From assembly GCA_002633085.1 (NCBI GenBank), contig NSIV01000003.1, forward strand, positions 124,001-188,000: a stretch of 64,000 bases of DNA, read 5' to 3'. The first letter of the stretch is position 1. Every line of letters starts with the position of its first letter. Source of the DNA: Curvibacter sp. PD_MW3. GTDB taxonomy: Bacteria > Pseudomonadota > Gammaproteobacteria > Burkholderiales > Burkholderiaceae_C. Positions 46,694-56,373 of the stretch are shown piece by piece. The notes beneath the pieces are model-generated. The model saw only the letters and a program-made list of their open reading frames with translations. It was not told the DNA's origin and searched no databases. A program made the position numbers and the translations under genes.

Positions 46694-46797
46694 TTTAGAC
46701 GATTGCCGCCGTGCAGTGACCCCGGGCCGGGGTCCGGTGAAAGGCCCCGGTAAAATAACGGGTTTCCCCTGATACCTCTTCCGGAGCGGCCCCCTTC

Positions 46798-48813
46798 ATG
46801 GCAAATACCCAACAAATGGCCAACGCGATTCGCGCGCTGGCAATGGATGCAGTGCAACAAGCCAACTCCGGACATCCCGGCGCCCCCATGGGCATGGCCG
46901 ACATGGCGGTGGCGCTGTGGGGCGAGCATCTGCGTCACAACCCGGCCAACCCGCACTGGGCCGACCGCGATCGCTTCGTGCTCTCCAATGGCCACGGCTC
47001 CATGCTGCTGTACGCGCTCTTGCACCTCACCGGCTATCCGCTGCCGATGAAGGAGCTGCAGAACTTCCGCCAGCTGCACAGCAAGACCGCCGGCCACCCT
47101 GAGGTGGGCCTGACCCCGGGCGTGGAAACCACCACCGGCCCGCTGGGCCAGGGCGTGACCAACGCCGTCGGTATGGCGCTGGCCGAGAAGCTGCTGGCCA
47201 AGGAATTCAACCGCGACGGCCACACCGTGGTCGACCACCGTACCTACGTGTTCCTGGGTGACGGCTGCATGATGGAAGGCATCAGCCACGAGGCGGCGGC
47301 CCTGGCGGCGGCTTGGAAGCTCAACAAGTTGATCGCGCTGTACGACGACAACGGTATCTCCATCGACGGTCAGGTCACACCCTGGTTCACCGACAACACA
47401 GCGCTGCGTTTCGTCGCCTACGGCTGGAACGTGATCGGCCCGGTCGATGGCCACGATGCCGCCGCCGTGTCGCGTGCCATTGCCGACGCCAAGAACTCGG
47501 CCGAGAAGCCGACGCTGATCATCTGCAAGACCTCCATCGGCAAAGGCAGCCCGAACCGCGCCGACACCGCCAAGGCCCACGGCGAGCCGCTTGGCGCCGA
47601 AGAAATCAAGCTCACGCGCGAAGCGCTGGGCTGGGACCACCCGCCCTTCGTCATTCCGCAAGCCGTGTACGACGACTGGAACGCCAAGACCCGTGGCCTG
47701 TCGGTGGAAGCTGCCTGGGACGCCAAGTTCGCCGCCTACAAGGCCGCCTACCCCGAGCTGGCCGCTGAATTCAAGCGCCGCATGAAGGGTGAGTTGCCCA
47801 AGCAATTTGCTCAGGTGGCGGTGGATGCGGCCATTGCTGCGCACACCAAGGCCGAGACCGTGGCCTCGCGCAAGGCCTCGCAGCTGGCGCTGGAAGCCTT
47901 CACCGCCGCCCTGCCCGAGCTGCTGGGTGGCTCGGCTGACCTGACCGGCTCCAACCTGACCAACACCAGCCACACCCCCAACCTGCGCTTCAACCAGGCC
48001 GGCGAGCCCAACGGCGGGCGCCACATCAACTATGGCGTGCGCGAGTTCGGCATGGCCACCATCATGAACGGCATTGCGCTGCATGGTGGTTTCATTCCCT
48101 ACGGCGGCACTTTCCTGACCTTCAGCGACTACAGCCGCAACGCTATCCGCATGGCCGCGCTGATGAAGCAGCGTGTGATCCACGTGTTCACGCACGACTC
48201 CATCGGCCTGGGCGAAGACGGCCCGACGCACCAGTCGGTCGAGCACGCCGCCAGCCTGCGCCTGATTCCCAACCTCGATGTCTGGCGCCCGGCCGACACC
48301 GCCGAGACCACCGTGGCCTGGGCCGTGGCGCTGCAGAACACGACCAAGCCCACCGCGCTCCTGCTGAGCCGCCAGAACCTGCCCTACGCCCCCAAGACGG
48401 ATCTGGGCGACATCAGCCGCGGCGCCTACGTGCTGTCCGAGCCGGCGCACCTGGGCCTGAAGCAGAAGGCCCGCGCCGTCATCATCGCCACCGGCTCCGA
48501 AGTGCAGCTGGCGCTGAAGGCGCAGGAGCTGCTGGCCGCAAAGAAGATCGCCGTGCGCGTGGTCTCCATGCCCAGCACCACCACGTTTGACAAGCAGACT
48601 GCAGCCTACAAGACGGCTGTGCTGCCCGCCAATCTGCCGCGCATCGCGGTCGAGATGGGCGTGACCGAAGGCTGGTGGAAATACGGCTGTGCCGCCGTGG
48701 TCGGCATCGACAGCTACGGCGAGTCGGCCCCGGCGCCGGTGCTGTTCAAGCACTTCGGCTTCACGCCCGAGAATGTCGCGGATACGGTGCAGGCCGTGCT
48801 GGCGAAGAAATGA
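46798..48813 (+). CDS. tkt: Transketolase
   Basis: A 671-residue thiamine diphosphate enzyme of the Calvin and pentose phosphate pathways. The ThDP motif is [20 protein letters not shown] ... DDNGISIDG (about 155-190); catalytic histidines lie in [11 protein letters not shown] and [17 protein letters not shown]; the middle Pyr domain has [19 protein letters not shown] and [19 protein letters not shown] lies upstream of the ATG. It is followed by gapA 46 bases later, a cbb-like pairing found in many betaproteobacteria. Confidence 0.97.
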   Translation: MANTQQMANAIRALAMDAVQQANSGHPGAPMGMADMAVALWGEHLRHNPANPHWADRDRFVLSNGHGSMLLYALLHLTGYPLPMKELQNFRQLHSKTAGHPEVGLTPGVETTTGPLGQGVTNAVGMALAEKLLAKEFNRDGHTVVDHRTYVFLGDGCMMEGISHEAAALAAAWKLNKLIALYDDNGISIDGQVTPWFTDNTALRFVAYGWNVIGPVDGHDAAAVSRAIADAKNSAEKPTLIICKTSIGKGSPNRADTAKAHGEPLGAEEIKLTREALGWDHPPFVIPQAVYDDWNAKTRGLSVEAAWDAKFAAYKAAYPELAAEFKRRMKGELPKQFAQVAVDAAIAAHTKAETVASRKASQLALEAFTAALPELLGGSADLTGSNLTNTSHTPNLRFNQAGEPNGGRHINYGVREFGMATIMNGIALHGGFIPYGGTFLTFSDYSRNAIRMAALMKQRVIHVFTHDSIGLGEDGPTHQSVEHAASLRLIPNLDVWRPADTAETTVAWAVALQNTTKPTALLLSRQNLPYAPKTDLGDISRGAYVLSEPAHLGLKQKARAVIIATGSEVQLALKAQELLAAKKIAVRVVSMPSTTTFDKQTAAYKTAVLPANLPRIAVEMGVTEGWWKYGCAAVVGIDSYGESAPAPVLFKHFGFTPENVADTVQAVLAKK

Positions 48814-48838
48814 GTTTGGAAATAGGTTTGTTTTTTAA

Positions 48839-49858
<1,020 letters not shown>

Positions 49859-49860
49859 GG

Positions 49861-49945
49861 CACACCCCCGTGGCGGCTTTGCCGCCCTCCCCCTTGCAGG
49901 AGGGGGCGCAGGCAGCAGCCCGGCCGAGCCGGTTCTGCGCCTGCC
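49861..49945 (+). repeat. Family B-like G/C repeat after gapA
   Basis: GTGGCGGCTTTGCCGCC and CCCCCTTGCAGGAGGGGG hairpins precede a GGCCGAGCCGGTTCTGCGCC segment, the same plan as copies at 26258 and 39533 but only loosely alike in sequence. Confidence 0.5.
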
Positions 49946-49953
49946 CGCGAACG

Positions 49954-49980
49954 AAAAACGCGCCCGAGGGCGCGTTTTTT
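49954..49980. terminator. Bidirectional terminator (gapA / slyD)
   Basis: AAAAACGCGCCC (49954-49965) pairs with GGGCGCGTTTTT (49968-49979). T or A runs on both sides let it stop gapA on the plus strand and slyD on the minus strand. Confidence 0.85.
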
Positions 49981-49998
49981 CATGCTTCGTTCTAAGTC

Positions 49999-50469
49999 TT
50001 AGTGGTGGTGGCCGTGGGCGCCATGCGCATGCCCGTGGGTCACTTCCTCCGGTGTGGCGGCACGCACCTCCAGCACTTTGAGCGTGAAGCGCAGCTCCTT
50101 GCCGGCAAACGGATGATTGCCGTCGAGCAGCACTTGCGGGCCCTTGATCTTGACCACGTTGAACACTTGCTCACGGCCGTCGTCGGTCATGCCGCGCAGC
50201 TGGCCGCCGACCTTCACGCCGGGGGGGAATTCGCTCTTGGGGATGGTGCGCACCAGGCCTTCATCGCGCACGCCAAAGGCATCTTCCGGCTGCAGCACCA
50301 GGGTGGTGGCAAAGCCGGGGGCCTGGCCTTCCAGCGCGGCTTCGAGCTTGGCAAAGGTGTTGCCGTAGCCGCCATGCAGATAGGCCTGCTGGCCGGATTC
50401 GGGTGGCTGGCCCGGGCCAGCGCTCACGGTGTAGCTCAGGGTGACGACGGTGTCTTTGGTGATGTTCAT
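49999..50469 (-). CDS. slyD: FKBP-type peptidyl-prolyl isomerase SlyD
   Basis: A 156-residue protein with the SlyD split FKBP domain around an inserted chaperone flap (GQPPESGQQAYLHGGYGNTF; LVRTIPKSEFPPGVKVG). The C-terminus HGHAHGAHGHHH is a short metal-binding histidine tail, consistent with a nickel-linked role in hydrogenase or urease assembly. Isomerase residues NHPFAGKELRFTLKVLEV are typical. Start at 50469 (MNITKDTVVTLSY). Confidence 0.94.
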   Translation of the reverse strand: MNITKDTVVTLSYTVSAGPGQPPESGQQAYLHGGYGNTFAKLEAALEGQAPGFATTLVLQPEDAFGVRDEGLVRTIPKSEFPPGVKVGGQLRGMTDDGREQVFNVVKIKGPQVLLDGNHPFAGKELRFTLKVLEVRAATPEEVTHGHAHGAHGHHH

Positions 50470-50487
50470 GGAAACTCTGAAACAGAA

Positions 50488-50550
50488 TAAAAATTGGGCT
50501 TGGCCCTTGTCAGTCGTGCGCTAGGCGCTACTGAATTTGTAGCGCTCTGG
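50488..50550 (-). repeat. Intergenic family A repeat
   Basis: On the minus strand GCTACAAATTCAGTAGCGCC then TAGCGCACGACTGACAAGGG and CC, AAGCCCAATTTTTATT. The TGACAAGGGC and the TTTTTATT tail match the copy at 33671. It fills the gap between the YbhB-like gene and slyD. Confidence 0.65.
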
Positions 50551-50553
50551 CGT

Positions 50554-51126
50554 TTACTTCGGCTTTTTGCGTCCGTACTTGGCTGTGAAGCTGGCCTTGG
50601 CCAGGCTGTTGGCGTTGATCATGAAGCCGGTCAGCGCGGCGGTGGCATCGGCCGGCACGTCCAGCTTGTCGACCTTGAGCGCATGCACGGTAAAGATGTA
50701 GCGGTGTGGCTTGTCACCCTGCGGCGGGCAGACGCCACCCCAGGCCTTGACGCCGTAGTCGATGCGGCTCTGCGTTGCCCCCTTGGGCAGCGTGCTGCTG
50801 TCTGGGGTGCCGGCATTGCCCGGCAACTCGGTCACGTCGGCCGGGATGTTGATCACCATCCAGTGCCACCAGCCCGAGCCGGTGGGCGCATCCGGGTCGT
50901 ATACCGTGACAGCAAAGCTCTTGGCGTCCTTCGGGGCGCCGCTCCACTTCAGTGCGGGCGACTTGTTCTCGCCACTGCAGCCAAAGCCGTTGAACTCGAA
51001 GCTGGCCGGCATCTTGCCGCCGGCCTTGATGTCGGGGCTGGACAGCTTGAAGCCCTTGGCCTGGGCCAGGGGCGATGCAAGAAGGGCGGCGCCGAGCAGG
51101 GCCGCGCTGAGCAGGGTGCGTGTCAT
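50554..51126 (-). CDS. YbhB/YbcL family PEBP-like protein, exported
   Basis: A 190-residue protein with a signal peptide (LLSAALLGAALLASPLAQA). The phosphatidylethanolamine-binding fold is seen in KSFAVTVYDPDAPTGSGWWH, VINIPADVTELPG, YGVKAWGGVCPPQGDKPHRY and VHALKVDKLDV. The role of periplasmic members is unknown; it may bind a lipid or anion. C-terminus is basic (FTAKYGRKKPK). Confidence 0.92.
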   Translation of the reverse strand: MTRTLLSAALLGAALLASPLAQAKGFKLSSPDIKAGGKMPASFEFNGFGCSGENKSPALKWSGAPKDAKSFAVTVYDPDAPTGSGWWHWMVINIPADVTELPGNAGTPDSSTLPKGATQSRIDYGVKAWGGVCPPQGDKPHRYIFTVHALKVDKLDVPADATAALTGFMINANSLAKASFTAKYGRKKPK

Positions 51127-51195
51127 GGGATCTCCTGTGCTGGGTGGAAGGTGTGCAGTCTAGGTTTGTGAGTGTCGGTTTGCCGGTCTGGAGTT

Positions 51196-54132
51196 TCAAC
51201 CCAGGTGCTTGCCGACGATGCCGGCCAGCTCGAACATCGTGACCTGCGGCTTGCCGAACACCGGCAACAGCTTGGCGTCGGCATTGATGGCGCGTTTGTT
51301 GGTGGCGTCCTGCAGGCCGTTGGCCTTGATGTAGTCCCACAGCTTCTTGACCACCTCGGTGCGTGCCACCGGCTCGTTGCCGATGACGGCCGCCAGCGCG
51401 GCACTGGGCGCCTTGCCGGCTGCCGGCTTGCGTGGGGCCTTCGGGGCGGCGCTCTTGGCCGGTGCTTTTTTGGCGGCGGCTTTCTTCGCTGGCGCCTTCT
51501 TGGCGGCCGGGGCGGCTTTGGCCGTCGTCTTGGCCGAGGGCTTGCGCGGCGGGAACTTGCTGGGTGCGAATTCGAAGTTCACCTTGCCGGCTTCGGCGTC
51601 CCAGGCCAGCATGGCCTTGAAGGGGCGGCGCGTGCGCATGGAGACGAACTTGTCGAGCAGGTCGGTCTTGCCGGTGGCCAGCAGCTTTGTCATCTGCTCG
51701 CGCTCCACCGGCTGCTGCAGGATGATCTGGCCGCTCTTGAAGTCGCAGCTCGGCGTGGGCTGGGCCAGGGTCGGCACCGATTTTTCGCAGACGTAGTTCT
51801 TGCCGTGTTCGTACACCGCGCCACCGCACTTGGGGCAGGCGCCGAGCGATTCCTTGGCCGAGAAGTCCACCAGCTCGCCGGTTTCCTCCGCCTTGTCGTC
51901 GCCGAAGTCGAATTCGAGTTTGTAGTTCTTCGCCTCTTCGTCGAACTTGATCACCATCTCGGCGGTGAACGGCCAGCCGGCCTTGGAGCGGAAGCCGTCC
52001 AGCGGGCCGATGCGCTTGTCGCGCAGGAACTGCTCGACTTCCGCCACCTCGAAGGTGCGGCCCGCAGGCGTCTTGCCGAAGGAGAAACCGCAGCCTTCGC
52101 TGTTGCCGTCCTTGCCGGTGCAAGCGTAACGGCGGTAGTTTTCCTTCACCACACCGCCGCAGTTAGGGCACGGCGTCGTGAGCGTGGCGTAGTCGCCCGG
52201 CACGGTGTCGCGGTCGTATTCCTTGGCCTTCTTGACGATGTGCTCGGTCATCTCGGCGATTTCGCGCATGAAGGCGTCACGCGAGAGCTTGCCGTGCTCC
52301 ATCTGGGCCAGCTTGTACTCCCATTCGCCGGTCAGCTCGGGCTTGGAGAGTTCCTCCACGCCCAGGCCGCGTAGCAGCGTCATGAGCTGGAAGGCCTTGG
52401 CGGTGGGGATCAGCTCACGCCCTTCACGCAGCATGTACTTCTCGGCGATCAGCCCTTCGATGATGCTGGAGCGGGTGGCTGGTGTGCCCAGGCCTTTTTC
52501 CTGCATCGCTTCGCGCAGCTCGTCGTCTTCCACCATCTTGCCGGCGCCTTCCATGGCGCCCAGCAGCGTGGCTTCGGAGTAGCGGGCCGGCGGCCGGGTC
52601 TTCAGGGCCTTGGGGTCGACCTGTTCGGTCTGTACGCGCTCGCCCGGCTGCACGGCTACCAGGGTCTTGCCGCTGTCCTCGCCTTCTTTGGCTTCGTCCT
52701 GTGCTTCCTTGCCGTAGATCGCCAGCCAGCCCGGCTTGACCAGCACCTTGCCCTCGCTCTTGAAGGCGTGGTTGGCGGCGGTCGTGATGCGGGTGGTCAC
52801 CTGGTATTCGGCGCTGGGGAAAAACACCGCCATGAAGCGGCGCACCACCAGGTCGTACAGCTTCTGCTCGGCGTCGCTCAGGCCGCTGGGCGCCTGCAGC
52901 GTCGGGATGATGGCAAAGTGGTCGCTGACCTTGGCGTTGTCGAAGATGCGCTTGCTGGGCTTGATGTAGTTGTTGTTCAGCGCCGTGAGCGCGTGCGGTG
53001 CCAGGTGCTTCATGCCGGAGTCGGCCAGCATGCCGAAGGTGTCCTGCACCACCGGCAGGTAGTCCTCGGGCAGATGGCGCGAATCGGTACGCGGGTAGGT
53101 CAGGGCCTTGTGGCGCTCGTACAGGCTTTGCGCCAGCGACAGCGTGGTCTTGGCGGAGAAGCCGAACTTGCCGTTGGCCTCGCGCTGCAGGCTGGTCAGG
53201 TCGAACAGGGCCGGCGAGGCCTGGGTCGTGGGTTTGCTTTCCTCGGTGACGGTGGCGCTCTGGCCGCGCACCGCATCGGCAATGGCCTGCGCCTCCCGGG
53301 CGGACCAGACGCGGTCGGCCTTCTGTTCAGGGTCGGGCTCCACGCCCTCGCTGGCCGGTGCCTTCTTCCATTTCGGGTCGAACCACTTGCCGGCGTATTC
53401 GCCCGCCTGCGCGCCGAAGGTGGCGTGCACCTCCCAGTAATCGCGGCTGATGAACTTGCGGATCTTTTCTTCGCGTTCCACCACCACGGCCAGCGTCGGC
53501 GTCTGCACCCGGCCGACGGTGGTGAGGAAGAAGCCACCGTCGCGCGAGTTGAAGGCGGTCATGGCACGCGTGCCGTTGATGCCCACCAGCCAGTCGGCCT
53601 CGGAGCGGCTGCGCGCGGCGTCGGCCAGCGGCTGCATCTGCTTGTCCGTGCGCAGCGCATTGAAGCCGTCGCGGATGGCCTGCGGCGTCATGCTCTGCAG
53701 CCACAGGCGGCTGACCGGTTTGCCCAGGGGTTTGGCGCCACCGGCATATTGCTCGATCAGGCGGAAGATGAGTTCGCCCTCGCGGCCCGCGTCGCAGGCA
53801 TTGATGATCTTGTCGACGTCCTTGCGTTTCGCCAGTTTGACCACGGCGTTCAGGCGCGTCTTGGTCTTGTCCACCGGCTTGAGGTCGAAGTGCGGCGGGA
53901 TCACGGGCAGGTGGGCAAAGCTCCACTTGCCGCGCTTGACGTCGTACTGCTCTGGCGCCTGGATCTCCACCAGGTGGCCGACCGCGCTGGAGACAACGTA
54001 GGTGTCGCTCTCGAAGTATTCGTCATGCTTCTCGAACTTGCCAGCAATCGGCGTGAGGGCGCGCACGATGTCTTGGGCGACCGAGGGCTTTTCGGCAATG
54101 ACCAGTGTTTTGCTCAAAACGGCGTTTTTCAT
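51196..54132 (-). CDS. topB: DNA topoisomerase III with C-terminal SWIB domain
   Basis: A 978-residue type IA topoisomerase. Toprim acids: IAEKPSVAQ (12-20) and NACDAGREGELIF (111-123). The active tyrosine is Y346 in ALTYPRTDSRHLP. C-terminal zinc-ribbon clusters start CPNCGGVVKENYRRYACTG and ACPKCGGAVYEHGKNYVC. A ~50-residue Lys/Ala/Pro linker (about 857-909; AAKKAPAKKAAAKKAPAK) then leads to a SWIB/MDM2-type domain (about 910-978; RTEVVKKLWDYIKANGLQD). I chose the ATG at 54132; a longer frame reaches 54267 through the Z-DNA-like tract. SWIB fusions are known on chlamydial TopA; here it is on TopB. Confidence 0.92.
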   Translation of the reverse strand: MKNAVLSKTLVIAEKPSVAQDIVRALTPIAGKFEKHDEYFESDTYVVSSAVGHLVEIQAPEQYDVKRGKWSFAHLPVIPPHFDLKPVDKTKTRLNAVVKLAKRKDVDKIINACDAGREGELIFRLIEQYAGGAKPLGKPVSRLWLQSMTPQAIRDGFNALRTDKQMQPLADAARSRSEADWLVGINGTRAMTAFNSRDGGFFLTTVGRVQTPTLAVVVEREEKIRKFISRDYWEVHATFGAQAGEYAGKWFDPKWKKAPASEGVEPDPEQKADRVWSAREAQAIADAVRGQSATVTEESKPTTQASPALFDLTSLQREANGKFGFSAKTTLSLAQSLYERHKALTYPRTDSRHLPEDYLPVVQDTFGMLADSGMKHLAPHALTALNNNYIKPSKRIFDNAKVSDHFAIIPTLQAPSGLSDAEQKLYDLVVRRFMAVFFPSAEYQVTTRITTAANHAFKSEGKVLVKPGWLAIYGKEAQDEAKEGEDSGKTLVAVQPGERVQTEQVDPKALKTRPPARYSEATLLGAMEGAGKMVEDDELREAMQEKGLGTPATRSSIIEGLIAEKYMLREGRELIPTAKAFQLMTLLRGLGVEELSKPELTGEWEYKLAQMEHGKLSRDAFMREIAEMTEHIVKKAKEYDRDTVPGDYATLTTPCPNCGGVVKENYRRYACTGKDGNSEGCGFSFGKTPAGRTFEVAEVEQFLRDKRIGPLDGFRSKAGWPFTAEMVIKFDEEAKNYKLEFDFGDDKAEETGELVDFSAKESLGACPKCGGAVYEHGKNYVCEKSVPTLAQPTPSCDFKSGQIILQQPVEREQMTKLLATGKTDLLDKFVSMRTRRPFKAMLAWDAEAGKVNFEFAPSKFPPRKPSAKTTAKAAPAAKKAPAKKAAAKKAPAKSAAPKAPRKPAAGKAPSAALAAVIGNEPVARTEVVKKLWDYIKANGLQDATNKRAINADAKLLPVFGKPQVTMFELAGIVGKHLG

Positions 54133-54151
54133 CTGACTACAATCCAGTTCT

Positions 54152-54196
54152 CGCGTGCGCGCATGCGCATGCACGTGAGCGCGCACACGCGCGCGC
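54152..54196. promoter_or_regulatory. Alternating purine-pyrimidine tract (Z-DNA prone)
   Basis: Positions 54152-54177 (26 bases) alternate strictly between pyrimidine and purine, and 54179-54196 (18 bases) do so again after one phase break at A54178. CG and CA/TG steps dominate. The tract sits between the divergent starts of topB and the SET gene, where negative supercoiling from both promoters would concentrate. Confidence 0.75.
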
Positions 54197-54229
54197 CCAT
54201 ACGGATTCACCTTACCAAATTTTTCAGCC

Positions 54230-54826
54230 GTGTCCAAACAAGCCCCCGCAAATCCCAGCCGCCGCATTCAGACCCGTCGCTCCGGCGTCCATGGCAAGGG
54301 GGTGTTCGCCGTGCAGGACCTCGCCGAAGGCGAGACCATCATCGAGTACGTGGGTGAGGTGATTTCCTGGGAGGAGGCGCAGCGCCGCCATCCGCACGAC
54401 CCGAAGGACCCGAACCACACCTTCTACTTCCATGTGGATGAAGACCACGTGATCGACGCCAAGTACGGCGGCAACTCTTCGCGCTGGATCAACCACTCGT
54501 GCGATCCGAACTGCGAGGCCGACGAGGTGGAGGGCCGCGTTTTCATCAAGGCGCTGCGCAACATCAAGGCTGGCGAGGAGCTGAACTACGACTACGGCCT
54601 GATCATCGACGAGCCCTACACCAAGAAACTCAAGGCCGAGTACCCGTGCTGGTGCGGCGCCAAGAACTGTCGCGGTACCCTGCTGGCGCCGAAGGACGAC
54701 GAGCCGAAGAAGTCCAAGAAGAAAGACAAGAAAAAAAAGGACAAGGCGAAGAAAGACAAAGTGAGCAAAGCCAAGGCAGAAAAAGGCCAGGCCAAGAAAC
54801 CCAAAGCCAAGGGCGACAAGCGCTGA
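54230..54826 (+). CDS. SET-domain protein-lysine methyltransferase
   Basis: A 198-residue protein. The SET core covers residues ~12-125: SGVHGKGVFAVQDLAEGETI, the SAM-binding RWINHSCDPNCEA (NHSC at 88-91) and GEELNYDYG with the catalytic tyrosine. A post-SET cysteine cluster CWCGAKNC (140-147) could bind zinc. Residues 159-198 are a Lys-rich tail (KKSKKKDKKKKDK). The start is GTG 54230, with no clear Shine-Dalgarno. Candidate substrates are its own tail or the Lys/Ala linker of the divergent TopB. birA follows 11 bases later. Confidence 0.92.
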   Translation: MSKQAPANPSRRIQTRRSGVHGKGVFAVQDLAEGETIIEYVGEVISWEEAQRRHPHDPKDPNHTFYFHVDEDHVIDAKYGGNSSRWINHSCDPNCEADEVEGRVFIKALRNIKAGEELNYDYGLIIDEPYTKKLKAEYPCWCGAKNCRGTLLAPKDDEPKKSKKKDKKKKDKAKKDKVSKAKAEKGQAKKPKAKGDKR

Positions 54827-54837
54827 AGGATGTGGCC

Positions 54838-55698
54838 ATGGTGACGGTCGGTGCTATGAAACCCGGTGGACGCGTCTTGCAGTGGCCGGCCGAGGCGATC
54901 TGGGAGGCCGTGGCGCCCACCCTGCCCAGCTTCACGGTCGAGGTGCTGCCGAGCATCGACTCCACCAACACCGAGTTGATGCGCCGCGCCCGTGCCGGGC
55001 AGGCCGAGCCGGTGCTGCTGGTGGCCGAGACCCAGACCGTCGGCCGCGGTCGTCTGGGGCGGGCTTGGCAGGGCGCCACGCCCGCCGACATCGGCGCTAC
55101 CCTGACCTTTTCCCTTGGCCTGCCGCTGCAGATGGCGGACTGGTCCGGCCTGTCGCTGGCAGTGGGCGTGAGCGTGGTGCAGAGCCTGCACCCCGATCTG
55201 CAGCTCAAATGGCCCAATGACGTCTGGCTGCACGACCGCAAGTTGGCCGGCATCCTGATCGAGACCGCGAACAATGCCCCCGTGCTGGCCACTGCTGCTG
55301 CCGGCACCTTGGGACAGCCCGGCGGCGCCGGTATCGGCGCCATGCGCTACGCCGTCATCGGCGTGGGCATCAACATCGCGCCGCGCACGGCCACCGGCCT
55401 GGCCACGCCGCCGGCCTGGCTGCAGGAGCTGGAACCCGGCATTGATGCGCCCGCTGCACTGTTGCGGGTGGCTGCACCGCTGGTGCAGGCAGTCCAGCGG
55501 TTTGAGGTCCAGGGCTTTGCAGCATTCCAGGCGGCATTCCTGCAGCGCGACGCCCTGGCCAGCCGTTCGGTGAGCCTGAGCGACGGCACCCAGGGGCTGG
55601 CGCAGGGGGTGGACAGCAGCGGCGCCTTGCTGGTGCATACTTCGGCGGGGTTGACCCGGGTCAGCAGTGCCGAGGTCAGTGTCCGTCCCTCCACCTGA
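54838..55698 (+). CDS. birA: Biotin-[acetyl-CoA carboxylase] ligase
   Basis: A 286-residue monofunctional ligase. Biotin-adenylate loop: AETQTVGRGRLGRAWQGATP (GRGRxGR); LKWPNDVWLHDRKLAGILIE contains the catalytic lysine; AVIGVGINIAP follows. No N-terminal helix-turn-helix, so it is not a repressor. The ATG at 54838 has AAGGA seven bases upstream. In related genomes a pantothenate kinase gene (coaX) often follows; here a SPOR protein follows instead. Confidence 0.93.
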   Translation: MVTVGAMKPGGRVLQWPAEAIWEAVAPTLPSFTVEVLPSIDSTNTELMRRARAGQAEPVLLVAETQTVGRGRLGRAWQGATPADIGATLTFSLGLPLQMADWSGLSLAVGVSVVQSLHPDLQLKWPNDVWLHDRKLAGILIETANNAPVLATAAAGTLGQPGGAGIGAMRYAVIGVGINIAPRTATGLATPPAWLQELEPGIDAPAALLRVAAPLVQAVQRFEVQGFAAFQAAFLQRDALASRSVSLSDGTQGLAQGVDSSGALLVHTSAGLTRVSSAEVSVRPST

Positions 55699-55713
55699 AC
55701 TTTGTTCGACCGC

Positions 55714-56370
55714 ATGCGACTTCTTGTTCTGGCGCTGGTGCTGCTCAACGGCCTCTACTACGCCTGGTCCCACGACCTGCTGCGCGACTATGGGTTTGCG
55801 CCGGCCCGGCAATCCGAGCCGCAGCGCCTGGCGCAGCAAATCCGGCCCGAGGCCATCCGCATCCTGTCGCCCGACGAGGTGCGTCGCACCGAGCCGGCGG
55901 CCTCCGTTGCGGCCAAGGCGCCGGAGTGTCTGCAGGCCGGCTTGTTTGACGAGGCGCAGGTGCTGGCCTTGCGCAAGGCCCTGGAGGGCGCCCTGCCGCC
56001 CGGTTCCTGGCTGCTGGACGCGGCGGTCGAGCCGGCGCGCTGGATCGTCTACATGGGGCGTTACCCGAATGCCGAGGCGCTGGCGCGCAAACGCGCGGAG
56101 CTGGCCAATCTCAACCTGCGTTTCGAGCCGCTGACCAATCCCGAGCTGGAGCCCGGCCTGTCGCTGGGGGGCTTCACGACGCAGGCCGCAGCCGACGAGG
56201 AGCTGACGGCATTGAGTCGGCGCGGCGTGCGCACGGCGCGCGTGGTGCAGGAGCGCGCCGAGGCCCGCGGCAGCCTGCTCAAGATCCCGGCGGCCGACGA
56301 GGCCTTGCGCGCGCGGCTGGACGAGGTCAAACCGGCCTTGGCCGGCAAGCCGCTGCGCAACTGCAAGTGA
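55714..56370 (+). CDS. SPOR domain-containing protein
   Basis: A 218-residue protein. The N-terminus (MRLLVLALVLLNGLYYAWSHD) is a signal anchor with SPOR-type LLNGLYYAW; then a linker and a C-terminal region (about 75-215) with RWIVYMGRYPNAEALARKRA and LGGFTTQAAADEELTALSRRGVRTARV, the SPOR pattern that binds denuded peptidoglycan. Probably a periplasmic cell-wall protein. A start at TTG 55702 is possible; the ATG at 55714 is preferred. Confidence 0.82.
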   Translation: MRLLVLALVLLNGLYYAWSHDLLRDYGFAPARQSEPQRLAQQIRPEAIRILSPDEVRRTEPAASVAAKAPECLQAGLFDEAQVLALRKALEGALPPGSWLLDAAVEPARWIVYMGRYPNAEALARKRAELANLNLRFEPLTNPELEPGLSLGGFTTQAAADEELTALSRRGVRTARVVQERAEARGSLLKIPAADEALRARLDEVKPALAGKPLRNCK

Positions 56371-56373
56371 ATT

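Noticed and set aside
46615-48753. 712-codon minus-strand frame opposite tkt
   Set aside because: Runs through tkt in antisense and into murU DNA, is rich in Gly/His/Gln and carries no motif.
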